Shown here piece after piece: positions 9,617 through 19,963 of a DNA stretch of 64,000 nt. The stretch covers positions 1,420,649 through 1,484,648 of the forward strand of contig NZ_JABBGK010000001.1 of NCBI RefSeq assembly GCF_012927355.1, written 5' to 3'. Within the stretch, counting starts at the first letter, position 1. Each line of letters begins with the position of its first letter. The notes beneath the pieces were generated by a model. It did not search any database and was not told the origin of the DNA. It saw only the letters and a program-made list of their open reading frames with translations. The stretch is from Rhizobium terricola. Its GTDB lineage: Bacteria > Pseudomonadota > Alphaproteobacteria > Rhizobiales > Rhizobiaceae. The position numbers were made by a program, and so were the translations under genes.

Positions 9617-9631
9617 CAGGTCCATACGAGC

Positions 9632-9829
9632 TTACTTGGTTTCGTCGGCCTTGTGGTCGACGGTCTTGCCCGGTGCAGAGCTTTCGGCGTCGTCGTCCGA
9701 CATGCCCTTCTTGAAGCTCTTGATGCCCTTGGCAACGTCGCCCATCAGTTCCGGGATCTTGCCGCGGCCGAAGAGCAGCAGAACGATCGCGAGAACGATC
9801 AGCCAGTGCCACATGCTAAAAGAACCCAT
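9632..9829 (-). CDS. tatA: Sec-independent protein translocase TatA
   Basis: Pore-forming subunit of the twin-arginine translocase (65 residues). It has a single short N-terminal span ([15 protein letters not shown]), the [12 protein letters not shown] hinge, an amphipathic helix GIKSFKKGM, and an acidic tail. The ATG at 9829 is only five bases after the stop codon of the upstream ABC ATPase, and its GGGAG ribosome site lies inside that gene's 3' end, so the two are almost certainly translationally linked. Confidence 0.96.
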   Translation of the reverse strand: MGSFSMWHWLIVLAIVLLLFGRGKIPELMGDVAKGIKSFKKGMSDDDAESSAPGKTVDHKADETK

Positions 9830-9834
9830 TACAG

Positions 9835-10968
9835 TTACTCCCTGTTTTCCGTTTCCCCGATGTAAGGGGTTTCAGACTCTTTTTCAAACACCAAAATGTC
9901 CTGCGGGTTTACCGAAATCGTAACGTCGCGCAGGCCCTGCGGCAGTATGTCCGCCCGCATCCGCGAACGCACCGGGCGCTCGCTTCCGGGAATTGCAAGT
10001 TCCAGAAGCTCGACCACACCGAGGAAACGGCGCGACACCACGCGAGCCGGAATGATGCCGCTGTCCGGGCTCACACCGACGCCGGAAAGGCGCACGGCAA
10101 TCGACACCGGCCTGCCCTCCGCAAACCCCGGCGCTTCGGCAACGCCGAGTGGCGTGACGACGCGACCGTTGCGGACAATCCCCGAAAACTCGTTGATTTC
10201 GGAAAAGAAAGCGGCCGTGAAAAGATCCTTCGGTCGGCGATAGAGATCGTCGGAGGTTCCCACCTGGACCAGCCGACCGTCCCTCAACAGGGCGATCCGG
10301 TCGGCCATGCGCATCGCCTCCTCTGCATCGTGGGTGACCACGACCGCGGTGGCCCGCGTTTCACGCAGGATGGCCAGTGTGTCGGCCCGGATGGTGTCCT
10401 TCAGCCGAGAATCGAGACCGGAGAAGGGTTCGTCCATCAGAAGCACGCCGGGACGCGGCGCCAGCGCGCGGGCCAGCGCAACGCGCTGCTGCTCGCCGCC
10501 CGACAGCGCATGGGGATATTTCTCCGCATAATGCGCCAGGCCAACGCGCTCCAGAGCCAGCATCGCCTCGGCAAGGCCTTCCTTCGCCGGCAGCGCGGTG
10601 AGCCCGAAGCGGACGTTTTCTACGACGCTCATATGTGGAAAGAGGGCGAAGTCCTGAAACATCAGGCCGATGCCGCGCTTTTCCGGCGGCACGAAGCCGG
10701 CAGGTCCGGCCACTTCGCGATCGTTGACCAGCAGGCGGCCGGAAAGCTGAGCCTCGATGCCGGCCGCAATCCGCAGAAGCGTGGTCTTGCCGGAGCCGGA
10801 GGGCCCAAGCAGGCACAGAACCTCGCCCGGCTCGGCCGTCAGCGACACGCCCCTCAGCGTCTCGCGGCCGTGATAACCGTGGCGAATATCCTCGAAACTC
10901 AGTCGAGCTGCGAAAGTGACGCCTGCCGTGCGTCTCGAACTGCCGCCTTGCGTGGTATCCGAACTCAT
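9835..10968 (-). CDS. Orphan ABC transporter ATP-binding protein (Fe3+/polyamine importer type)
   Basis: Cytoplasmic nucleotide-binding subunit of 377 residues, of the FbpC/PotA-like class. It shows Walker [10 protein letters not shown] near residue 54, the Q-loop [12 protein letters not shown], signature [15 protein letters not shown] near 157, Walker [13 protein letters not shown] near 180, the H-loop [16 protein letters not shown] near 212, and a C-terminal regulatory TOBE-like region from about 280. No permease or binding-protein gene is adjacent, so its partners must be encoded elsewhere. It lies between scpB and tatA on the same strand and ends five bases before tatA. The substrate cannot be assigned; iron(III) or thiamine-type cargo are guesses by family. 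Confidence 0.85.
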   Translation of the reverse strand: MSSDTTQGGSSRRTAGVTFAARLSFEDIRHGYHGRETLRGVSLTAEPGEVLCLLGPSGSGKTTLLRIAAGIEAQLSGRLLVNDREVAGPAGFVPPEKRGIGLMFQDFALFPHMSVVENVRFGLTALPAKEGLAEAMLALERVGLAHYAEKYPHALSGGEQQRVALARALAPRPGVLLMDEPFSGLDSRLKDTIRADTLAILRETRATAVVVTHDAEEAMRMADRIALLRDGRLVQVGTSDDLYRRPKDLFTAAFFSEINEFSGIVRNGRVVTPLGVAEAPGFAEGRPVSIAVRLSGVGVSPDSGIIPARVVSRRFLGVVELLELAIPGSERPVRSRMRADILPQGLRDVTISVNPQDILVFEKESETPYIGETENRE

Positions 10969-11060
10969 TCCACCGCCCGAATGGCTGTCAATCGCGGATG
11001 TGCCGGCGCAGTCGCCTTTGCCATCCGGACACCGCCGGGTTACCGTTTAAAAACCTGATG

Positions 11061-11792
11061 CTATTCGTCCGCTTCTCCGCCCGGTGTCAAGAGGCCAAGT
11101 TCCTCGAGATCGAGCTGGGTGATCGGATCCTCGTCTTCGGCGAGGTCGTCGCCGGTCAAGGGAAGCGGAATGTTGAAGTTCGCCGGAATGCGTCCGGACA
11201 ACAGGCCGGCGCCCTTCAGCTCTTCCAGACCAGGCAGGTCGCGCAGTTCCTCCAGACCGAAATGATCGAGGAAATCACGGGTGGTGCCGAGCGTCACGGG
11301 ACGGCCGGGGGTGCGCCGGCGGCCGCGGAAACGCACCCATCCGGCCTCCATCAGCACGTCGAGGGTGCCCTTCGACGTCTGCACGCCGCGAATGTCCTCG
11401 ATTTCGGCGCGCGTCACCGGCTGGTGATAGGCGATGATCGCCAGCACCTCGAGTGCTGCGCGCGACAGCTTCTTGACCTCGGTCTCGTCCCTGCGGATGG
11501 CAAAGGAGAGGTCGGCCGCCGTCCGGAAGGCCCAGTGGTCGTCGACCTGCACCAGATTGACGCCGCGGCCGGCATAATCGTCCTTGAGCTGCATCATCAG
11601 CGCCCGCACGTCCATGTCACGTGGCAGGCGTTCGGCAATGAAGCCTTCCGAAACGGGCTCCGCGGACGCAAAGACCAGCGCCTCGGCGATCCGCAGCGCC
11701 TCGCGTTCGCTGCGAAGGCGCGCCGGATCCGGAACTGCGACCTCCTCGTCGTCGCCGATCAGGTCTTCGTCATGCGGTTCACCCATCGTCAT
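11061..11792 (-). CDS. scpB: Segregation and condensation protein B
   Basis: Winged-helix subunit of the SMC-ScpAB condensin that compacts and segregates the chromosome (243 residues). It contains the family segments ALRIAEALVFASAEPVSE near 31, LSRAALEVLAIIAYHQPVTRAEIEDIRGV near 115-143, and GRPVTLGTTRDFLDHFGLEELRDLP near 170-195. The C-terminus is acidic. It overlaps scpA by four bases, which indicates translational coupling. Confidence 0.94.
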   Translation of the reverse strand: MTMGEPHDEDLIGDDEEVAVPDPARLRSEREALRIAEALVFASAEPVSEGFIAERLPRDMDVRALMMQLKDDYAGRGVNLVQVDDHWAFRTAADLSFAIRRDETEVKKLSRAALEVLAIIAYHQPVTRAEIEDIRGVQTSKGTLDVLMEAGWVRFRGRRRTPGRPVTLGTTRDFLDHFGLEELRDLPGLEELKGAGLLSGRIPANFNIPLPLTGDDLAEDEDPITQLDLEELGLLTPGGEADE

Positions 11793-12652
11793 TCCACCGA
11801 AGCCAGTTCGCCGGCACGGGGGCCGCTACGCAGATAGATCGGCTGGAAGGCGCCCTCCTGACGGATCTCCAGGCGTCCCTCGCGCACCAGTTCGAGCGAG
11901 GCGGCAAAGGCGCTGGCGATCGCGGTCACGCGCTCTGCCGGGGTCGCCAGGTATCGGAGCAGGAAGTTGTCGAGCGCCGTCCAGTCGCCGATCTCGCCGA
12001 TCATCCGAGTCAGGATGGCGCGGGCATCGGCCAGCGACCAGACGCGACGGCGGGCAATCGTCACCTGGGTGGTTGCCTGGCGCTGGCGAAGGGCCGCGTA
12101 GGCGGTCAGGAGATCATAGAGCGATGCCTCGTAGGCATTGTCCACGCGGGTCGGCACGTGTTCGGGGGCACCCCTCGGATGGACGTCGCGGCCGAGACGG
12201 TTGCGGTTGATCAGGCGCGTCGCGGCCTCGCGCATCGCTTCAAGGCGTTTCAGGCGAAAGGCGAGCGTCGCCGCCATCTCTTCGCCCGACGGCCCCTCAT
12301 CCTTGGACTGCTGCGGGATCAGCAGGCGCGATTTCAGATAGGCGAGCCAGGCGGCCATCACGAGATAGTCGGCGGCCAGCTCCAGGCGGATGCGGCGGGC
12401 GCTTTCGACGAATTCGAGATACTGCTCTACCAGCGCCAGCACGGAGATACGCGCCAGATCGACTTTCTGGTTCCGCGCCAGGAACAGCAGAAGGTCGAGC
12501 GGCCCTTCGAAACCGGCAACGTCGATCACGAGCGCCGGCTCGCTGGTCAGCCGCTCAGCGGCGGTGTCCTGCCAAAGGCTATCCATCGGCGTCGACGCGT
12601 CGATCGGGGGGGCCTTGATCGGGGTTGCGGGTGTGCCGGCCGGTCTCGACAT
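11789..12652 (-). CDS. scpA: Segregation and condensation protein A (kleisin)
   Basis: Kleisin subunit of the SMC-ScpAB complex (287 residues). The canonical N-terminal motif FEGPLDLLLFLARNQKVDLARI is near residues 49-70, and AADYLVMAAWLAYLKSRLLIP is near 95-115. A C-terminal winged-helix region ends around residue 265. It overlaps scpB by four bases downstream and shares one base with nagZ upstream (TGATG arrangement), so nagZ-scpA-scpB form a coupled operon. Confidence 0.94.
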   Translation of the reverse strand: MSRPAGTPATPIKAPPIDASTPMDSLWQDTAAERLTSEPALVIDVAGFEGPLDLLLFLARNQKVDLARISVLALVEQYLEFVESARRIRLELAADYLVMAAWLAYLKSRLLIPQQSKDEGPSGEEMAATLAFRLKRLEAMREAATRLINRNRLGRDVHPRGAPEHVPTRVDNAYEASLYDLLTAYAALRQRQATTQVTIARRRVWSLADARAILTRMIGEIGDWTALDNFLLRYLATPAERVTAIASAFAASLELVREGRLEIRQEGAFQPIYLRSGPRAGELASVE

Positions 12653-13680
12653 CAGGCGGTCGCCCTCAAACCGTCGAACTCGGCGCGGATCGCTACCTCG
12701 TCCGCACCGTCATCAGCACCGAAGGCCGCCTCGACGGCGTCGGCACGTTCACGCGCCCTGCCCTCCAGCAGCGGCGCCTCGCCGACGACCGCGCGCATCT
12801 CTTCCATCACGCCGTTGCAATGGAGGATCACGTCACAGCCACCCGCCGCGATCGCCGCAGCACGTTCGCCGATCGTGCCTTTGAGTGCATTCATCGAAAC
12901 ATCGTCGGACATCAGCAACCCGTCGAAACCGATAGAGCCGCGGATGATCTCGTCGATCACCTTGCGCGACGTCGATGCCGGATGATCCGGATCGATGTCG
13001 GAGTATACCACATGGGCGCTCATCGCCATCAGTTCGCCACGCAGCCGCCGGAAAGGCGGAAAGTCGTGGGCTTCCAGCTCAGCGCGCGGCGTGGTCACCA
13101 CCGGCAGTTCCAGATGCGAGTCCGCCATGCCGCGGCCATGGCCCGGCACGTGTTTCATCACCGGCATGACACCGCCGGCCTTAAGGCCCGCGGCCGCCGC
13201 CTCGCCCATTTCGCCGACGGTCACCGGGTCGTTTCCGTAGGCGCGGTCGCCGATGACGTTGTTGGCGCCCTCGACCGGCACGTCGAGCACCGGCAGGCAA
13301 TCGACGTTGATGCCGAAGCGCAGGAGATCAAAGGCGTGCAGGCGAGACATCAGCCAGGCGGCCCGAAGACCGAGTGCCTTGTCGCGCCGATAGAGCTCAC
13401 CCAGCACGGCTGCCGCGGGATAGCGGGGGGCCATCGGCTCGCGGATACGCTGGACCCGACCGCCTTCCTGGTCGATCAGCACGGGCGCGTTGCGACCTCC
13501 GACCGTCTCGCGCATCTCGGCGACCAGATCGGAGATCTGTGCCGGTTCATTGAGGTTGCGGGCAAAGACGATGAAGCCCCAGGGCTGTTCGTCGCGATAA
13601 AGAGCCTTCTCGTCGGCCGTCAGCGCGGTTCCGCTGCAGCCGAGGATCATTGCTTTTGCCGGGGTATGGATTTTGGTCAT
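12652..13680 (-). CDS. nagZ: Beta-N-acetylhexosaminidase NagZ (glycoside hydrolase family 3)
   Basis: Cytosolic cell-wall recycling enzyme that removes GlcNAc from anhydromuropeptides (342 residues). The start MTKIHTP at 13680 is preferred over an upstream in-frame ATG at 13719. Family features are FIVFARNLNEPAQI, DQEGGRVQRI near 78, the active-site loop KHVPGHGRGMADSHLELP near 165-182, and the nucleophile segment LLMSDDVSMNAL near 245. Its stop overlaps the scpA start by one base. The link to scpAB is a conserved alphaproteobacterial arrangement. Confidence 0.94.
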   Translation of the reverse strand: MTKIHTPAKAMILGCSGTALTADEKALYRDEQPWGFIVFARNLNEPAQISDLVAEMRETVGGRNAPVLIDQEGGRVQRIREPMAPRYPAAAVLGELYRRDKALGLRAAWLMSRLHAFDLLRFGINVDCLPVLDVPVEGANNVIGDRAYGNDPVTVGEMGEAAAAGLKAGGVMPVMKHVPGHGRGMADSHLELPVVTTPRAELEAHDFPPFRRLRGELMAMSAHVVYSDIDPDHPASTSRKVIDEIIRGSIGFDGLLMSDDVSMNALKGTIGERAAAIAAGGCDVILHCNGVMEEMRAVVGEAPLLEGRARERADAVEAAFGADDGADEVAIRAEFDGLRATA

Positions 13681-13741
13681 GGCCGAATCATAAGAGGCCG
13701 GACTGCAAACCCGAAGCACTGCATTGCGTCATACACAGGAA

Positions 13742-13772
13742 AAGAGGCGGAAACCTTGGGTTCCCGCCTCTT
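13742..13772 (-). terminator. Intrinsic terminator after the SPOR-domain gene
   Basis: A nine-base outer stem (AAGAGGCGG / CCGCCTCTT) plus an inner AACC/GGTT stem lies just downstream of the SPOR gene stop. On the minus strand it ends in CTCTTTTC, giving a short T-run. It separates the SPOR gene from nagZ-scpAB. Confidence 0.75.
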
Positions 13773-13798
13773 CTGTCTCGTTTCCCCGGCGCAAAAGC

Positions 13799-16651
13799 CT
13801 ACTTCGTGACGAGGCAGCTTCCGCCGGCCGACTTGTAGCGCTCGCAAAGGGCGGCAGCATCGGCCTTGCTGCCGGCGGCGATACGGACGCGGTAGTAGGT
13901 GCCCTTGCCGGCGATCTCCGCCTTCTTGATCTCGTGAGCGCGACCGCCGACGACGCTCGCGAACTTGCCGGAAATGCTCTTGTAGGATTTCTCAGCCTCT
14001 GCCTGGGACGGCAGGGAGGCGACCTGGATGAAGTAGCTGCCTGCGGCCGGTGCGGGTGCAGCGGCCGCAGGCTCTGCAGCCGGTATCGCCGGAACGGCAG
14101 CCGCCATCTCGGCAGCGGGTGCAACGGGCTCTGCAGCCGGGCGCAGGTCGGTCTGTTCGGCCACCGCGGGCTTGGCCGGTTCAGGCGGACGGGTCGTCGG
14201 AACGGGGGCAGCAGCCTTCGCAGCTGTCTCCGTGGCGGGAGCCGCCGGTGTAACGGGAACGGTGGTCGTCTTCACCGGCGTCGGTGCGGGTTCGTTCGAC
14301 GGCGCAGCAAGCGCCGGCTTTGCCGCCGGTACTTGGGCGGGCACAGCGGCCGGCTGGGCGCTGCTCTTCGCGGCGGTTTCCTGCGGTGCCGGGACAGGCT
14401 CCTCGGGCGCCTCCTGGGCGACCAACGTGCCGTCGGGGCGAACGATCATGGTTCTGACCTTGCGCGGCGTAATCGTCGGCTGATCGCCGGCATCGGCAGC
14501 CGCCGGCTGCTCTGCGGCTGTTTCACCCGGCAGCAGACGCGGATCCTCGGTCTCGCCGACGGGCGTGCCCATGGCTTCGACGTCGTTCTCGCCTTCCAGC
14601 GGAAGGGTCTCGGGGATCAGCGTCTTCTGCACGACGTCGACCGGTTCCTCGCTGGAGGAGATCAGACTTTCCTGCTTCGGATCGGCAACACCGGCGCCGG
14701 CAACGCTGTCATAGACGGCCTTGTCCTGGTTCGGCACGGCCTTGCCGCCCTTGTCCTCGGGCACGACCTTGACCGGATCCTTGTCGGCGGCAATGACCGG
14801 CGGCTCGCCGGACGTCAGAAGCGACGAACCGCTGCTGTTCAGCCAAGCATAGATGGCACCGCCAGCGAGAAGCACGGCGACCGTCGCGGTGCCGGCCATC
14901 AGCAGGTTGCGCGGCCGCAGGAAGGCGAAGCGCGACAAGCCCTTCGGCTCGACGGGAATGTTGATCCGGCCGGGGTTCTGGCTCGCATAGTCCGACGGGC
15001 TCGACAGCGTGTGGCGGAAGTCCTCTTCCAGCGCACGCTCAAAGGCATCAAAATCGTCCATCGGCGGGAAAGAAGACGATGCGGCAGGAGCCGGAGCAGG
15101 TGCAGCGGCCGGGGTCACGGGAGCTGCCGGACGGGTCGGCGTCGCCTGAGAAACGGCAGGTTTGGCCGGAACTGCGGCGTGCGAGGTCGACGGCTCGTCG
15201 AACAGCGATGCAAGCTCGCTGTCGATGTCCAGGTCGTAGTCGTGCGAATAGCTGACCGGCTCGGCTTCGGCCTCGGGCTGGGGCACCTCCGGAACGTCCA
15301 ATCCGGCAATAGACTCCAGGTGATCGTCCTGCTCGGAAATCTCCGAGGGATCGAAGGCCAGAGGCTCGTCAGAGAAGACCGGCTGTGGCGCAGGCCTGAC
15401 GGGCGCCGGCGCGGCAACCGGTACCGGCTCGCGCGCGACCACCGGGGCGGGTGAAGGTGCAGGCGCAGGTGCGACCGGCGCATAGGAGCGCGCGGCAGCG
15501 AACGCCGGCGCAGCATTGGCAAAGACGGCCGGGACGGCAGGCGCAACGGCAACAGCCGGCGCGGGCTCGGCATTCCGTGACGGCACCGGCGATCCTTCGA
15601 AATCTTCCTCGATGTCCGACAGATCAAGCTCGATGTCATCGAGCTGGATATCGAACTCTCCCTCGGAGAAGGGATCGAACTCGGCCTCGTCGATCGACGC
15701 ACGGGCTTCCATCCGCGGCTCGGCGCGCTGCGGCGCTTCGGTCGTCGGCGCATGCTGGACGGGGGCAACGGGCGTGCCGGCCGAAAAATCCTCGTCGGCA
15801 GCAAGATCGTCGGCGAAGGAGAAATTGAACGACGGCTCACTGCGCGGCCTGGCGGCCACCGGTTCGACGGCGACCACATGGGCCGGACGGTCACTGGTTA
15901 TGGCAGCCAGAGCGTCGAGCGCGAAGGGATCCTCGTCTTCGACCGCGGGCGCGGTTGCTACCTGTTCGGCAACGGGCGTTTCCGACGGAGCTGCCTCGAT
16001 GGTTGGCGTCGGCCAGTCGAAATCGGCTTCGGACAGAAAGCCCTCGGCGGCGAAGCCGGTCTCGGCGGAGGGAGCAACCGGCTCGACCGGTGCGGGAACG
16101 GTCATCGGCGGCTCGACACGGGCGACAGGGGCCGGCGCGAAATTGGCGAGCGGAAGCCGGAGGCGCGGCTCGGCCTCTACCGGCCTCCACGGGGCCTCAT
16201 CGACCTGTTCGGCAACGGCGAGTTCCAGTTCATCCGCGAGGTCGGTCGAGAAGGATGGCTCTTCGCGCGCCGGCTGTGAAACGGCAGCGGCAACAACAGG
16301 AGCGTCGACACGGGGCTCGATGACCGGCTCGGGGAAGAATACGTCATCGAATTCGGCGACGTCATCCTCGTAGGCCGGCTCGGCATTGCGGGACGTATCT
16401 GGGACGACGGGCTCGGCAACCACGGGCTCGATGGGCCGGCGCGGCGGCGCGTCATAGTCATCGAACTCGCGCATCAGTTCATCTTCGAGATTGAACTGAT
16501 GTATCTCGGGTTCTGCCTGACGGACCGGATCGGCACTGCGCTCGACCGGCGGTTCAAAACCGACGATCCGGGCAAGTTCCGCCAACGGATCATCGTCCGC
16601 GAAACTATCCTGCCCAAATCGACTGCCGAAAGCGGCCTGCTTCTGTACCAT
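13799..16651 (-). CDS. Very long SPOR-domain membrane protein
   Basis: Probable cell-division or envelope protein of about 950 residues that binds denuded septal peptidoglycan through its C-terminal SPOR domain. Residues 1-560 are acidic and Pro/Ala/Glu-rich, largely low complexity. One membrane span (LLMAGTATVAVLLAGGAIYAW) is near residue 580, then a second Pro/Ala-rich linker. The SPOR domain is at about 870-950, starting GSYFIQVASLPSQAEAEKSY and ending GGSCLVTK. Type II topology is likely, with the N-terminal arm in the cytosol and SPOR in the periplasm. The start is either ATG 16651 or GTG 16663. It lies 66 bases after argS on the same strand. Confidence 0.88.
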   Translation of the reverse strand: MVQKQAAFGSRFGQDSFADDDPLAELARIVGFEPPVERSADPVRQAEPEIHQFNLEDELMREFDDYDAPPRRPIEPVVAEPVVPDTSRNAEPAYEDDVAEFDDVFFPEPVIEPRVDAPVVAAAVSQPAREEPSFSTDLADELELAVAEQVDEAPWRPVEAEPRLRLPLANFAPAPVARVEPPMTVPAPVEPVAPSAETGFAAEGFLSEADFDWPTPTIEAAPSETPVAEQVATAPAVEDEDPFALDALAAITSDRPAHVVAVEPVAARPRSEPSFNFSFADDLAADEDFSAGTPVAPVQHAPTTEAPQRAEPRMEARASIDEAEFDPFSEGEFDIQLDDIELDLSDIEEDFEGSPVPSRNAEPAPAVAVAPAVPAVFANAAPAFAAARSYAPVAPAPAPSPAPVVAREPVPVAAPAPVRPAPQPVFSDEPLAFDPSEISEQDDHLESIAGLDVPEVPQPEAEAEPVSYSHDYDLDIDSELASLFDEPSTSHAAVPAKPAVSQATPTRPAAPVTPAAAPAPAPAASSSFPPMDDFDAFERALEEDFRHTLSSPSDYASQNPGRINIPVEPKGLSRFAFLRPRNLLMAGTATVAVLLAGGAIYAWLNSSGSSLLTSGEPPVIAADKDPVKVVPEDKGGKAVPNQDKAVYDSVAGAGVADPKQESLISSSEEPVDVVQKTLIPETLPLEGENDVEAMGTPVGETEDPRLLPGETAAEQPAAADAGDQPTITPRKVRTMIVRPDGTLVAQEAPEEPVPAPQETAAKSSAQPAAVPAQVPAAKPALAAPSNEPAPTPVKTTTVPVTPAAPATETAAKAAAPVPTTRPPEPAKPAVAEQTDLRPAAEPVAPAAEMAAAVPAIPAAEPAAAAPAPAAGSYFIQVASLPSQAEAEKSYKSISGKFASVVGGRAHEIKKAEIAGKGTYYRVRIAAGSKADAAALCERYKSAGGSCLVTK

Positions 16652-16717
16652 TACTGATTCCACTTACCCTACGCGACAAAACGCTTGCCAGTGCAATGTG
16701 GGTAAATGGTGACGATA

Positions 16718-18478
16718 CTATCGCATTTCTACCGGAGCATCAGTGCCTGTAACGAACAGACCGGACTTCAGTACGGAGGCGACAGCATGCACCAGCCCAA
16801 GCCTGGCGACGGTCAATTGTCTATGTTTATCGTTAACAAAGCGTAATTCGGGCGAATCCTTACCCTTGTTCCAATGGGCATGGAACGAACTTGCCAGATC
16901 ATAGAGGTAGAATGCAAGCCGATGCGGCTCCTGCGACTGGGCCGCAGCCTCGATTATCCGGGGATATTCCGCAAGCTTGGCGACGAGCTGCAGCTCGGTG
17001 GGATCGACAATCTGTCCGTCAATAGCGCCGGCAAGGTCGACCGTCTCGAGATCGAGGTCGGGGAAGGCTTCCCTCGCCTGCCGGAAGACCGACATGCAGC
17101 GGGCATGCGCGTACTGGACGTAGAAGACCGGATTGTCCTTCGACTGCTCCGTCACCTTGGCGAAGTCGAAGTCGAGCGGCTCGGAACTCTTGCGATAAAG
17201 CATCATGAAACGCACCGAGTCGCGGCCGACTTCCTCGACGACCTCACGCAGCGTGACGAAGTCGCCTGAACGCTTCGACATCTTGACCGGCTCGCCGTCG
17301 CGGAACAGCTTGACCAACTGGCACAGCAGGACCGTGAGCTTCGACTTGCCCTCGGATACCGCGCGATTGACCGCCTCGAGGCGCTTCACGTAGCCACCGT
17401 GGTCCGCACCGAGCACATAGATCATCTCGGCGTAACCGCGATCGAACTTGTCCTTGAGATAGGCGACGTCGGCGGCGAAATAGGTGTAGCTGCCATCCGA
17501 CTTCATCAGCGGACGGTCGATGTCGTCGCCCACTTCGGTCGAGCGGAACAGGGTCTGCTCGCGGTCTTCCCAATCCTCGGGCAGCTGGCCCTTCGGCGGC
17601 GGCAGCGTGCCGCGATAGACGTGGCCCTTGAAGGTCAGGTCGTTGATCGCCTTGCGGATGCGCGCAGCACCGTCGGCATGCAGGGTCCGCTCGGAGAAGA
17701 AGATGTCGTGATGCACGTTGAGGGTTGCGAGATCGTCCTTGATCATTACCATCATGGCCTCGATGGCGCGATCCTTGACGATCGCCATCCACTCCTCTTC
17801 CGGCATGTTGTGCAGCCGAACGCCGAATTCCTTGGCCAGCGCCTGGCCGACCGGGACGAGATAGTCACCCGGATAGAGGCCGGAGGGGATCTCGCCGATC
17901 TTCTCGCCGAGCGCCTCGCGATAGCGCAGGAAGACCGAGCGTGCGAGCACGTCGATCTGCGCGCCGGCATCGTTGATGTAGTATTCCTTCGTGACGTCGT
18001 AACCGGCGAAGGCGAGCAGGTTGGCCAGCGCGTCGCCGACCACGGCGCCGCGGCAGTGACCGACATGCATCGGGCCGGTCGGGTTGGCCGACACGTATTC
18101 GACGTTGACCTTGCGGCCCTTGCCGAGGGTCGAGCGGCCGAAGTCGGTGCCCTCGCTGATCATGGTGGCGAGCAGGCGTTGCCAATAGCCCGTCGAGAGA
18201 CGGATGTTGATGAAGCCTGGCCCGGCGACCGTCACCTCGTCGACGTCGGCATCCTCCTTGAGCTTTTCGCCGATCACCTCGGCGAGCGCGCGCGGATTCG
18301 TGCCGAGCGCCTTGGCAAGAACCATCGCGGCATTGGTCGCGGCATCGCCGTGGCTGGCATCACGTGGCGGCTCGACGACGATGCGGCCGAAATCGAGGGA
18401 GGAACGCTTCTCCTTGATGAGGTCGATCTGCTCGAGGGCGTTCTTAATTCTCGTTTCGAAGTCGGCGAAGAGGTTCAT
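16718..18478 (-). CDS. argS: Arginyl-tRNA synthetase
   Basis: Class I aminoacyl-tRNA synthetase charging tRNA-Arg (586 residues, full length). An N-terminal additional domain leads to the HIGH-type motif [17 protein letters not shown] near 130, and the KMSKS-type loop [14 protein letters not shown] near 385. A C-terminal DALR anticodon-binding domain ends [18 protein letters not shown]. It lies 60 bases downstream of dgt on the same strand. Confidence 0.97.
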   Translation of the reverse strand: MNLFADFETRIKNALEQIDLIKEKRSSLDFGRIVVEPPRDASHGDAATNAAMVLAKALGTNPRALAEVIGEKLKEDADVDEVTVAGPGFINIRLSTGYWQRLLATMISEGTDFGRSTLGKGRKVNVEYVSANPTGPMHVGHCRGAVVGDALANLLAFAGYDVTKEYYINDAGAQIDVLARSVFLRYREALGEKIGEIPSGLYPGDYLVPVGQALAKEFGVRLHNMPEEEWMAIVKDRAIEAMMVMIKDDLATLNVHHDIFFSERTLHADGAARIRKAINDLTFKGHVYRGTLPPPKGQLPEDWEDREQTLFRSTEVGDDIDRPLMKSDGSYTYFAADVAYLKDKFDRGYAEMIYVLGADHGGYVKRLEAVNRAVSEGKSKLTVLLCQLVKLFRDGEPVKMSKRSGDFVTLREVVEEVGRDSVRFMMLYRKSSEPLDFDFAKVTEQSKDNPVFYVQYAHARCMSVFRQAREAFPDLDLETVDLAGAIDGQIVDPTELQLVAKLAEYPRIIEAAAQSQEPHRLAFYLYDLASSFHAHWNKGKDSPELRFVNDKHRQLTVARLGLVHAVASVLKSGLFVTGTDAPVEMR

Positions 18479-18538
18479 GTCTTTTACCCGCGCAAGCGGC
18501 TGTCATAGCCAGCAAATGGAGTGGAATTGCTGCGCTGC

Positions 18539-19756
18539 CTATCGCAATTCGGGAGTCCGGTCAAACAGCTCCCTGTGGGTACGCACCGCATAGGTATCGG
18601 TCATGCCCGCGAGATAGTCGCCGACATGGCGCGCCTTGGCCGAAGAATTGAGTCCGGCGATGTGGTTGACCCAGTAGTGGCTCTTCATCAGGCCGGGATC
18701 GGCCATGTATGCGTGAAAAAGGTCTGTGACGATCTGTGCGGCACCGGCCCGGATACGCATGATGTCGGGATGGCGATAGATGCGGCTGAACAGCAATTTC
18801 TTGATCTGCCGGTCGGTCTCGGCCATTCCGTCCGAGAAGGTGGCGATGGTGAGGTCGGCACCGCGAACATCTGCCGCACTCTGCGGCTTGAGTTCGGCAA
18901 GCCTTGCTTGCGCAACGCCGATGACGTCCTCGACCATGCGGGTAATCTGCCGCCGCATGATTTCGTGCGTGAAGCGGTCCGGATCGAGGTGTGGGTAGCG
19001 ATCATGCACTTCGCGCATCAGGCCAGCCAGGAAGGGGACGTCCTCCAGCATCTCGAAGCTCAGATAACCCGAGCGCAGCCCGTCGTCGATGTCATGGGTG
19101 TTGTAGGCGATGTCGTCCGCGATGGCCGCGACCTGCGCCTCAAGCCCGGCATAGCTCTCAAGCTCAAGGTCGTGAAGCTCGCAATAATCCAGGATCGGCT
19201 GTGGAACCGGCCCGCGGGTGCCCTCGCCCGCCTTCGTCAGCAAAGGACCGTTGTGCTTGACGAGGCCTTCGAGCGTCTCCCAGGTGAGGTTCAAGCCGTC
19301 GAATTCGGCGTAGCGGCGCTCAAGCTTGGTCACGATGCGCAGAGACTGGGCATTGTGGTCGAAGCCGCCATAGGGCTCCAGCACTTCGTGCAGGGCATCC
19401 TCGCCCGTGTGGCCGAAGGGGGTGTGGCCGAAATCATGGACCAGCGCGACGCCCTCGGCGAGATCCTCGTCGAGCTTCAGGGCGCGGGCGAGGGCACGGG
19501 CGATTTGGGCCACTTCGATGGTGTGCGTCAGGCGGGTGCGGTAGTGGTCGCCGTCGGGGCCGATGAAGACCTGGGTCTTGTGCTTCAGCCGGCGAAAGGC
19601 CGTGGTGTGGACGATGCGGTCCCGGTCGCGCTGAAAGTCGGAACGCGTCGGGCTTCCTCCTTCGGGGAAAAGCCGCCCCCGCGTGGTCCAGGGGTCAGTG
19701 GCATAAATCGCCCGTTCCCCGGTTCCGAAACCCAATGCACTCTTGTCGATCGTCAT
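18539..19756 (-). CDS. dgt: dGTP triphosphohydrolase-like HD protein
   Basis: dNTP triphosphohydrolase of the HD superfamily (405 residues). The start MTIDKS at 19756 is chosen because GAAGGA lies about eight bases upstream; an in-frame ATG at 19789 is less likely. The HD metal site is formed by [19 protein letters not shown] near 68-86, [17 protein letters not shown] near 98-114, and a later Asp in [13 protein letters not shown]. Type 2 (shorter) dGTPase-like family. It is divergent from erpA and heads the minus-strand dgt-argS-SPOR series. Confidence 0.93.
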   Translation of the reverse strand: MTIDKSALGFGTGERAIYATDPWTTRGRLFPEGGSPTRSDFQRDRDRIVHTTAFRRLKHKTQVFIGPDGDHYRTRLTHTIEVAQIARALARALKLDEDLAEGVALVHDFGHTPFGHTGEDALHEVLEPYGGFDHNAQSLRIVTKLERRYAEFDGLNLTWETLEGLVKHNGPLLTKAGEGTRGPVPQPILDYCELHDLELESYAGLEAQVAAIADDIAYNTHDIDDGLRSGYLSFEMLEDVPFLAGLMREVHDRYPHLDPDRFTHEIMRRQITRMVEDVIGVAQARLAELKPQSAADVRGADLTIATFSDGMAETDRQIKKLLFSRIYRHPDIMRIRAGAAQIVTDLFHAYMADPGLMKSHYWVNHIAGLNSSAKARHVGDYLAGMTDTYAVRTHRELFDRTPELR

Positions 19757-19963
19757 TTCGCGTCCTTCAGGCTCCCCATTGACGCCCATCGTCGGCCTTC
19801 ATACCTATAGCCAACGACGCCGCAAGGTCGCTTCCTTATAGCACGTTCGGAGCGCGCGGCCGTCACATTGACGGAAGCCTTGCCACAGGCATGTGTCAAG
19901 GTGTTGAAATTGCAGATGTTACACCCGGTTTTCCACGGGCCTTGAACCCGTCAGGAGGCAGAC

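Noticed and set aside
13724..15454. A 576-codon plus-strand frame opposite the SPOR gene
   Set aside because: Gly/Arg/Leu-rich shadow of the Pro/Ala/Glu-rich SPOR protein; no independent evidence.
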